Assembly (NCBI GenBank): GCA_003990745.1
Contig: RBNI01004340.1
Coordinates: 1 to 14,224, forward strand
Source: Jimgerdemannia flammicorona
Taxonomy: Eukaryota; Mucoromycota; Endogonomycetes; Endogonales; Endogonaceae
Direction: 5' to 3'
Length of the DNA: 14,224 nt
The position numbers and the translations under genes are program-made. Below are positions 8,801 to 14,224 of the stretch, in pieces. Positions within the stretch are counted from its first letter, which is position 1. Every line of letters begins with the position of its first letter. The notes beneath the pieces were generated by a model that saw only the letters and a program-made list of their open reading frames with translations, searched no databases and had not been told where the DNA came from.

Positions 8801-10120
8801 TACGACATGGCCGCTCGCGGGCAACCCTCGACTCAATATGGGCTGGAAGACGTTGGGAATCACGCGGATCTGATTTAAAATTATCTGGATTCTCAGTGCC
8901 TGATAATGGGATAACGGTGGATTTGTATTTTCAAGGACAGTGGGGGGAGGAAGCATGGTTTTCACATTTGTTAGTTTTTTATGCCGGATTCGCGTATGAA
9001 TTTTTCGACGTCGTAAGATGAGTAAACCAAATAAATTAACGCAGTTCCCATATCAGACTATTCTAAGCTCCTTTGGCGAATGAATGCTGGCTGGGTGCTC
9101 GCAAACCAGATCGGAATAATCATCCAATGATCAATGCGCTTCCTCAACACAATCGACCTGCTCAACTCAACCATTTCTATATATGCTCGCAAGCGTAGAT
9201 CTCAATCGAGTAATGTTTTTCACGAATTGTTTCTCGCCGTTGCAGCCGTACTGGAACGTGATCTTGTAATACTTGAATCTTCCGTCAGGAAATGTTCACG
9301 TTGATAAATGCTCGTATGAAGTCAAACCATGAGAGAAGTGGAAATATTGTTCGCAATGTTTCATACGAGTGTAAAGACGAGTCTCAAGAAGATTGGCGAT
9401 AACTTAGAGCCGTAATCTAAGTTGACCGGAGACTTGATGTGTGTTTTTTTCCTTCGCATGTGGATAAGAAACGCGTGAAAAACATGTATAGACGGATTCT
9501 CACGATGGTTGAAATACGATCCACTATCTTACTCTCACGTCTGCTTCCAAAACTTTCTGATTCGTCTGATGTTGCTCTTACACTCGACGTGGCTTGTTGG
9601 CTCAGTTCTCGTTTGCCGTTCTCTATGCCCGTGTGCATCCTTCCCATAAGACGATCTCGACTCACGCGGAACTCGTAAACGCCCAACTCAGAATCGATCG
9701 AACAAGGTTAATAATATATTCTTGAACACAACTCTTACCACGGTAATCAGGTTCCCGATACGCATCGCCGTCGTACGGCCCGCCACCAAACCCGTCCCCA
9801 CCCCCGCCACCGTAATGGTATGGTCCATCATAGTAGTCATCCCCCCCGACGGGCGGACTACCCCCCCATTCGCCACTACCGCTGCCCCTCCCGTCTCTCC
9901 CTCGTCCTCGTCCACGTCCACGGCCGCGGGAACCCCGACTGCGCGCGCGTCCACGCCAAGGGGTGTCGCGCAGCGGAGGACCGTCATGAGGTCCGTCGTG
10001 GGGACCGCCATCACCAAGCGGTAGCCGTGGGAATGACTTGGGGAATCCGCCGCGGCGTTCTTCGTACTGGCCGTATGGATGGTGTCGACCTCGTGTGCTG
10101 CCTCGGAAATTACCTTCCAT
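5897..10120 (-). CDS. Mei2-like RNA-binding protein: RGG region, two RRMs, Pro/Gln-rich tail, 13 exons
   Basis: Exons are 10120-9739, 8869-8778, 8615-8511, 8232-8167, 8003-7935, 7797-7679, 7581-7387, 7311-7103, 7011-6958, 6865-6657, 6566-6525, 6395-6204 and 6085-5897. They total 1923 nt, or 640 aa, with all junctions GT..AG and in frame. The ATG at 10118-10120 begins MEGNFRGSTRGRHH. Residues 56-79 form an RG cluster, followed by a Gly/Tyr/Asp-rich stretch to about 118. RRM1 (about 149-224) has RNP2 LFIRNV (152-157) and RNP1 KRGMVFLTY (185-193), then YDIRAAEKA and IDVHFSLPK. RRM2 (about 239-315) begins GTLFITL, with RNP1-like QRFVEFYDSRA (289-299). The DIRAA, H-S-LPK and GTL..FVEFYD signatures match RRM1-RRM2 of the Mei2-like family as I know it. 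The C-terminal Mei2 RRM is absent, and the tail (431-640) is Pro/Gln/Ala-rich. A role in mRNA binding or meiotic or developmental regulation follows from family knowledge only. Confidence 0.85.
8480..8503 (-). promoter_or_regulatory. T24 tract next to the intron 3 donor
   Basis: In the sense of the RRM transcript, exon 3 ends ..CTTAC and intron 3 starts GTAGGTG, followed at once by 24 uridines (A24 on the plus strand). U-rich tracts just inside a donor are known sites for TIA-1/Nam8-type proteins that help U1 snRNP. The intron is 278 nt (8233-8510), long for this gene. Regulation is inferred; the tract is seen directly. Confidence 0.5.
8870..9738 (-). other. Long first intron (869 nt) of the RRM gene
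   Basis: The donor is CGTG|GTAAGA at 9738 and the acceptor AAATCAG at 8870. The join gives DYR-D-PRDSQRLP in frame. The other introns run 75-278 nt, so this one is exceptional. It contains a 42-codon minus-strand frame (9295-9170) that looks like protein (FPDGRFKYYKITFQYGCNGE), with no clear splice sites around it. It also holds a 10-bp inverted repeat CTCGTATGAA (9311-9320) / TTCATACGAG (9360-9369). I find no clear snoRNA boxes. Confidence 0.6.
9311..9369. repeat. 10-bp inverted repeat inside the long intron
   Basis: CTCGTATGAA at 9311-9320 is exactly complementary to TTCATACGAG at 9360-9369, with a 39-nt loop and one flanking G-U pair possible on each side. It could form a modest hairpin in intron 1. 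A match of this length can also occur by chance. Confidence 0.4.
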
Positions 10121-10189
10121 GCGTGAGTGTGAGAGCAAAGAAAAAATGAACTGAAGAAAAAGGAAAGGAGCGACGAAAAATGTGTTGGC

Positions 10190-10205
10190 GTGATGACGTC
10201 ATCAC
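10190..10205. promoter_or_regulatory. 16-bp perfect palindrome with a CRE core (bZIP site)
   Basis: GTGATGACGTCATCAC is its own reverse complement and contains TGACGTCA, the consensus site for ATF/CREB-type bZIP factors. It lies 70 bp upstream of the RRM gene ATG (10120), in the position expected for a proximal promoter or leader. In fungi such sites are bound by Atf1/Atf21-like factors that respond to stress and sexual differentiation. That this site acts so here is inferred. Confidence 0.6.
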
Positions 10206-10633
10206 AAAAGAGGCTATGGAATCACACTATCACACTAACCCACCCACAGAAAAAATGACCAGAAAGGATGCTCCAGCACAATGGATTGCTTCCACGAGAC
10301 CGGATATCTTAGTCGAGTGCCTGTGCAGCATGTAAAGAAAAAGTCGACTGATCCCGTCATTTGACTCCACACCGCCAGCTGTGCGGCTGACATCCTGTCA
10401 TTCTCCAAACCGGGCACTGCGCACTGCGCACTGCGCGGAGTCGAGCATTTGTTGGTTTGACCCGACCGACGCTGCTATATTTACGTCCACACAAAGCGAC
10501 CGATAGCTATTAAAAATAATGCATCCGAGTAAGGAAGTGCAATTCCCAGTGTAAAGACTACGGCAGCCATCGAATGTAACTAATTGATATCAATACTATC
10601 AACAGGTATTGGGTGAGTTCTTCAAACATTTTA
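10206..10633. other. Promoter-side intergenic region
   Basis: No gene is seen here. The interval contains a 7-bp tandem, GCACTGC three times at 10414-10434, and AT-rich words such as CTATATTTA (10474-10482). The minus frames here have no ATG-anchored coding character. Confidence 0.4.
10414..10434. repeat. Three copies of a 7-bp tandem, GCACTGC
   Basis: Three perfect GCACTGC copies follow one another and then continue as GCGG. This is a short GC-rich minisatellite about 295 bp upstream of the RRM gene ATG. Confidence 0.8.
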
Positions 10634-10885
10634 CTAATGCCACAAAGTTCCTTTTTCTGGATAATATGCGAGACATTTGATGTATGCCTGTTTGGGCGGT
10701 TTGCGTTTGAAAGACAACTGTGCTTGCGCCACGACCTTACGACCCAGTGTGGCATGGCTATCGTCAATAAAGTATAGCAATGTAGACCCGTTGGAACCCC
10801 GCCTATGTTTCAGCCTATCCTCGCATGGCAAGGTGCTTGGTGCTTGACCGCCTGCCACTTCAAAATCATGTGCCAGGAGGCGCAT
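10634..10885 (-). CDS. Hypothetical small ORF or gene fragment, 83 aa
   Basis: The minus-strand frame starts at ATG 10883-10885 (MRLLAHDFEVAGGQ) and ends at TAG 10634-10636. Composition is protein-like, with a basic segment containing LSFKRKPPKQAYIKCLAYY. No signal peptide, membrane segment, intron or known domain is visible, and a plus-strand frame of similar quality overlaps its 5-prime part (from about 10825). It may be a terminal exon or relic. The function is unknown. Confidence 0.22.
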   Translation of the reverse strand: MRLLAHDFEVAGGQAPSTLPCEDRLKHRRGSNGSTLLYFIDDSHATLGRKVVAQAQLSFKRKPPKQAYIKCLAYYPEKGTLWH

Positions 10886-11171
10886 TGTTGACGAACATCC
10901 CCGCAAAACCCCAGTATCTGGTGGATCGGATCCTTAATAGAAATGACCAGCATCAGGACGCCAGAAGGATTTGGACCGGGACCGCAAGTGTCAGTACCAT
11001 AAACACTGTCGTTTTCTTGTTTTGTTTATGTTTCATTACGTGGTGAAGAATCAGGGGCTCGTATGTAATGCGAGAAAGCTCCCGCGACGTGGAAGCTTCT
11101 AAAGAATAATTACCGACCAAGACGTGCATCTAAGAGGCTCGAATTTCGATTTCCCCCAGCCGTTTACAAAG
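10886..11171 (+). other. Interval upstream of the small two-exon ORF
   Basis: A plus-strand frame runs from ATG 10825 to 11046 and could supply an upstream exon (for example up to the GTGTCA donor at 10986). I cannot connect it to the 11172 frame with a good acceptor. The interval probably also includes promoter sequence. Nothing is firm. Confidence 0.25.
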
Positions 11172-11237
11172 ATGTCCATCAGCATCGAGTCTCGATTTCC
11201 CCAAGCCGTTTACAAAGATATCCATCACATTGAAGTT
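11146..11237 (+). repeat. 46-bp tandem duplication
   Basis: TCGATTTCCCCCAGCCGTTT starts at 11146, and the near-identical TCGATTTCCCCAAGCCGTTT starts at 11192. Similarity continues through ACAAAGATRTCCATCA and beyond. The period is 46 nt, not a multiple of 3, so the two copies are read in different frames. The copy boundary lies just after the presumed ATG at 11172. Confidence 0.8.
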
Positions 11238-11531
11238 AAACCTTGGTATCTAAAGAAAAACGAGACGGACAAAATATCAGCCGCAGATTTATTTCCAACT
11301 ACGTTTCCCAAAATAAATGCGGGATTCCAAAATGGTTTCGGGCAGAAAGTAAGCCTTACGTCTCTCATGACATAAGCTGGTGCTAACAAATCCGTTTAGA
11401 AAACCAACCTCGTTTCTTCAAACTTACTGACAGCGAGTTTGATTTCAGGGGTGGAGCTTCGCTTGGGAATTGTAGATTTTAACCCCGGATCTGGCAGGAC
11501 CAGTGGTCGAAGGATCCAGTTGCCTCGTTAA
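11172..11531 (+). CDS. Hypothetical two-exon small protein, 102 aa
   Basis: Exon 1 is 11172-11348 (ATG..AAA, 59 codons). The intron is 11349-11399 (51 nt: GTAAGC donor, GTGCTAAC branch point, CGTTTAG acceptor). Exon 2 is 11400-11531 (43 codons and TAA). The intron signals are textbook fungal, and exon 2 stays open in the joined frame, which is the main support. The protein contains VYKDIHHIEVKPWYLKKNE and NAGFQNGFGQ, with no signal peptide or recognised domain. A second acceptor, TTGATTTCAG (ending 11448) with its own CTGAC branch point, would give a shorter ending GWSFAWEL-stop. The start sits in a 46-bp duplication, so the true 5-prime end may lie upstream. Confidence 0.4.
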
Positions 11532-12061
11532 CCAACAGCCAGTTTGTACCCTTCCATCAAATCATCAAAATTATCGAATCCAATATAGGGAATACTCCGT
11601 AGCCTCCATCAAACCATGTGCAGATCATAGGTACGTATTTTTGCCCAATAACCATGATTTCACACGGCAAGCCACAATTTGACGTCACGCAATCTTCGAT
11701 GTGAAGAAAAAAAAAAATTTGCGCTTATAATAACGTGCCCGATCAAAGTTGACATCAAACACCCTCCGCCCCTTCCATTCCTTCTTGCTTGCGTTATTAT
11801 TTCCACCATATACCTCTTATCTTCATCATAACGTACCTCCTCCCTCCATTCCTGTACTCCATCATTCTCATTCAATAAAACCCTCCTTTATCACACGTCG
11901 AAAATAGTGTCCGTCGTTGTTCGTGTGCTTTCAGTGAGTTGGGTATCGGCCATATCTTCATTGTCCCCAATCCTCTCCATCGACCGTTCGACACGTCCCC
12001 TACTCCCCCGCTCGTTCGCCCGACGTGCAACCCCCACTTATTCAATACTCAACTCCTGCTT
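11532..12061 (+). promoter_or_regulatory. Promoter-like region: CRE, AT box, pyrimidine tract
   Basis: No gene body is evident here. In order: TGACGTCA (CRE) at 11680-11687, a TTATAATAA box near 11725-11733, then a C/T-rich plus-strand stretch from about 11757 to 11885 rich in CCTCC and CTTCC words. This order is typical of fungal promoters reading rightwards. It precedes the short 12062 frame. Function is inferred. Confidence 0.35.
11680..11687. promoter_or_regulatory. CRE motif TGACGTCA
   Basis: This is a perfect 8-bp CRE core, flanked TT..CG, so the palindrome does not extend further. It is the second perfect CRE in the window, about 1.48 kb from the 16-bp palindrome upstream of the RRM gene. 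Confidence 0.5.
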
Positions 12062-12184
12062 ATGAGTTGTGCTATGGGAAAGGTGGGGAAGATTTGGCAG
12101 ATGCGTTCCCATGCTTGCCTTAGTACGTCGCTTGTGTCGGGCTCCGCTCAAGGGGTCTCTTCCGTGGTGCCGAGACTATCATAA
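12062..12184 (+). CDS. Possible 40-aa small ORF
   Basis: The first ATG in this frame (12062) gives MSCAMGKVGKIWQMRS and onward for 40 residues to TAA at 12182-12184. It lies downstream of the CRE, AT box and pyrimidine tract and is followed by AATAAA at 12241-12246, so a short transcript is plausible. No domain is recognised. The ORF could also be a decoy in a non-coding transcript. Confidence 0.2.
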   Translation: MSCAMGKVGKIWQMRSHACLSTSLVSGSAQGVSSVVPRLS

Positions 12185-12240
12185 GGATGGCAAATTCTTT
12201 TCCATATTCTATTTATTTTATTATTTTTCTGTATAACGTC

Positions 12241-12281
12241 AATAAATATATATTTTAGTTATTATTATTATTATTATTATT
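12241..12281. repeat. AATAAA followed by an (ATT)n microsatellite
   Basis: AATAAA at 12241-12246 is a candidate polyadenylation signal for a rightward transcript. It is followed by a clean ATT triplet run at 12261-12281. Confidence 0.6.
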
Positions 12282-12347
12282 CTATTTTCGATGATCTTGT
12301 GGTTCACGTGGACTTGGTTCTAGAGATGAAATGATGGTATTAAAACC

Positions 12348-12710
12348 TCACCATGCTCCGTGGGAAGGGTTTATGTTTTTAGACCGCATGACAGAATTCC
12401 ATACTAGAGGTGGTGACTTTTGATCTTCGCAGACTTTACCGTTTTTGGCCACATTATCCCTTCGCTGGCCAGCGTGACCTGCTCTTCCGCCCTCCACGTT
12501 GAGTTTACAGCAGGCCATGCTACAGGCCATGCTGTGTACCCTCTCGTGACACCTATCGAATGGCTTGGGCCTCGCGCGACGCATATCCTCGTCGAACCCG
12601 GTCATGTCGGCCGTGGCCAGTACGCCTCCAAGAGACGAAGACGAAATGTTTGCTGGAGGGTTTGGTTGGGATTTGTATCCATTGGTGACGAGGAATGTGA
12701 GTGCAAGCAT
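12348..12710 (-). CDS. Hypothetical ORF, 120 aa, overlapping a plus-strand frame
   Basis: An ATG at 12708-12710 opens MLALTFLVTNGYKSQPNPP, a weak signal-like start. It is followed by LGGVLATADMTGFDEDMRRA, a Cys-containing stretch (CHERVHSMACSMACC) and TAG at 12348-12350. Codons in the middle prefer G or C at the third position, which supports coding. An in-frame TAA lies just before the ATG. A further minus-strand open frame upstream (about 12940-12752, containing DIDICDTHLQEKARVLNFKR) ends at a good donor, TGCAG|GTAAGC, but I could not join it in frame. No family is recognised, and the plus-strand alternative competes. Confidence 0.3.
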   Translation of the reverse strand: MLALTFLVTNGYKSQPNPPANISSSSLGGVLATADMTGFDEDMRRARPKPFDRCHERVHSMACSMACCKLNVEGGRAGHAGQRRDNVAKNGKVCEDQKSPPLVWNSVMRSKNINPSHGAW

Positions 12711-12996
12711 TTATTGTATCTTGAGCGGTTCGTTTTATCTAAATCGCTTACCTGCACGATTTTACTCGCAAAATCATGTTGGTTACCGATGCGCGTTTCA
12801 TAGATTGAAAACTGGGGTACAGACCGCCAACGTGAAATCCTTCACGCGACATCCGCTTGAAATTGAGAACGCGTGCTTTTTCTTGGAGATGGGTGTCACA
12901 GATGTCAATATCGCCGTCTTGTCGAAGGGCCTCTTTCCTGTTTTTATCCTATGGTATATAGACAATTATATTTATGGCACGCAAGTATACGAATAA
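12604..12996 (+). CDS. Hypothetical ORF, 130 aa or spliced 49 aa, overlapping a minus-strand frame
   Basis: ATG at 12604 gives MSAVASTPPRDEDEMFAGG and then FGWDLYPLVTRN. The frame stays open to TAA at 12994-12996. Immediately after TRN is GTGAGT (12697). Splicing to TTTCATAG (12803) would give TRN-IENWGTDRQREILHATSA-stop (12804-12860). Both versions look plausible and neither is recognised. The frame overlaps the minus-strand ORF at 12348-12710; at most one is likely to be real. Confidence 0.25.
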   Translation: MSAVASTPPRDEDEMFAGGFGWDLYPLVTRNVSASIYCILSGSFYLNRLPARFYSQNHVGYRCAFHRLKTGVQTANVKSFTRHPLEIENACFFLEMGVTDVNIAVLSKGLFPVFILWYIDNYIYGTQVYE

Positions 12997-13579
12997 AGTT
13001 GAGTTGAACCCCCTAACGAGTAAAAACTCGTCATTTCTCCAGATGGCAGCCTTGTGCCGAGGGGCCGTGGTTACAATATAAAAGGCCTAACGTTCCTTAA
13101 AGGATAAAAACACAATTACTTGTGTGAGAGGAGGGGCTTTTTATGTTGTACTGTTTAGCGATCATTGAATATGACTTTAGACATTAACAAACCTTGTACG
13201 TTTGTCGTCATTTGTGAAGCAATTCTATGTATTTAACCTTTCTCCATTGTAACCATCACCCACTCATTTTACCAATGACAATCAGTTACCAACGCCCACG
13301 CCATCTGACATCAGCCCATCCTACTCTATTCAAGGAAAAAAAAAAAAAAAAGTACAATTCCTTGCGGTACCTCAGTTCAGCCGTAGAATACAGATATTCT
13401 TCGTAGTAGCAAGAGATGGTGGAAAGTGTGGCCTGAACTACTGTTACCTGTGATCGACACACCAATGAAAAAACATCAAGACCATTTGCCACTCGCGCAG
13501 GACAACACAAAAAAAACCTGGCTTTTGAGTGTAACCGTTGCCGCGTTTTCTCACTTTTGGAACAAAACCACACATTTCG
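12997..13579. other. Gene-free interval
   Basis: No gene is supported here. A small perfect hairpin ACGAGT-AAAA-ACTCGT lies at 13016-13031, and an A-rich run at about 13336-13352. A minus frame (13573-13286) has protein-like stretches such as STISCYYEEYLYSTAEL and a possible GTAACA donor, but no ATG and no partner exon. Confidence 0.4.
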
Positions 13580-14187
13580 TATTATTTATATATGTTGATG
13601 CCACAACAGTACATTTTGTAGTATTACCTTTTTTTATTAAAGCCACACAAAGAACACATACTGATACAATGCCAGCTTTTTGCACTCAACATAGCTCACA
13701 TTTCTATTACAAATTAACATACTGGCTCAAACCAAGACTATATATATATATATAAGTACAAACAAAATACAAGAGATATGATATTTTAGTTGAGATATTA
13801 CAATGATGGGCCACATTCAGAGAGATAGCAATCATCAGAACTCCTGGTGACAAATGACTCTACTCTATTGCAGATATACAAAGAGTCTTTAATAACTATC
13901 AAACAATAAAATAGACTATAAAAAAGGTCAAAATCTGCTATATCAGAGTTAACTTAGAATACTAACAAGGAGATCTTGACTGATAGATTACTCACCTATA
14001 ATAGCACTTTCTAAATTATAAGATTATTAATAATATTAGCTCAGAACTTAATTAGAAATATAGAAGTTTTACTACTTTTTTTGAAATAGATATATATTAG
14101 AGAAGTTGAATAAGTAGTAATTACTCAAAAGAACTAGTTATACTACTTTATATCAAAGCTCATAAAGTAGATCTTTGTAAAGAATAT

Positions 14188-14224
<37 letters not shown>
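13580..14224. repeat. CpG-free AT-rich tract ending in T35 (decayed repeat)
   Basis: After the CG at 13578-13579 there is no CG dinucleotide to the end of the window, about 645 bp, although C and G are both present at moderate frequency. The tract includes (TA)8 at 13739-13754 and ends with T35 from 14190. No coding frame of note is seen. Loss of CpG with retained C and G is expected of DNA long methylated and deaminated, usually a transposon copy. No element family, terminal repeat or target-site duplication can be identified. Confidence 0.6.

Noticed and set aside
9439..9686. Plus and minus frames of 79 and 89 codons in intron 1
   Set aside because: Neither has an ATG at its head (GTG/TTG starts), recognisable sequence or splice context.
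9722..10149. Plus-strand frames of 100-109 codons over the RGG exon
   Set aside because: They are antisense of the Gly/Arg-rich exon. Low-complexity GC-rich DNA stays open by chance.
13286..13755. Frames of 95 (minus) and 109 (plus) codons
   Set aside because: The minus frame has no ATG and ends in a poly-Phe run from the A tract; the plus frame runs into the CpG-free TA microsatellite. Neither has support.
1..14224. tRNA, rRNA, CRISPR array or complete transposon
   Set aside because: A few GTTCGA-type words were examined but none sits in a cloverleaf. No spaced repeats, long terminal repeats, target-site duplications or transposase/reverse transcriptase motifs were found.

Overview
The window reads as nuclear DNA of a filamentous fungus, most likely an agaricomycete basidiomycete. 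The reasons are intron-dense genes with mostly short introns (GTRNGT-type donors, CTAA/CTGA branch points, CAG/TAG acceptors), a secreted lineage-restricted enzyme-like protein, an RGG/RRM protein of Mei2 type, and AT-rich or CpG-free repeat debris between genes. No species can be fixed from sequence alone. There are no operons, ribosome-binding sites, CRISPR arrays or phage genes.

Layout. Positions 1-600 hold a T32/A21 homopolymer pair and an imperfect repeat carrying an open frame with recurring CVxxC motifs. From 2873 down to 1175 on the minus strand lies a six-exon gene for a 419-aa secreted protein, probably an alpha/alpha-toroid (six-hairpin glycosidase-like) protein. Positions 3400-5640 are degraded: coding-like relics, a block of very low GC (about 4090-4640), a broken reading frame (5074-5418) and a 25-bp tandem array.

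From 10120 down to 5897 on the minus strand lies the best gene: 13 exons, 640 aa, with an N-terminal RGG region, two RRMs of Mei2-like type and a Pro/Gln-rich tail. It has a 16-bp palindrome with a perfect CRE (TGACGTCA) just upstream, a very long first intron, a T24 tract just inside intron 3, a second usable donor at exon 7, and a dense run of G tracts just after its stop codon. These suggest layered control of transcription and RNA processing.

The right part (10121-14224) has small, less certain genes: a two-exon 102-aa ORF whose start sits on a 46-bp tandem duplication, a possible short transcription unit with a second CRE, a locus open on both strands, and a terminal tract of about 645 bp without a single CpG, the mark of a methylated and decayed repeat. 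I built both large gene models by hand-joining exons. Every junction keeps frame, which is strong internal support. The two large genes show no obvious functional link, and I found no convincing new multi-gene system.
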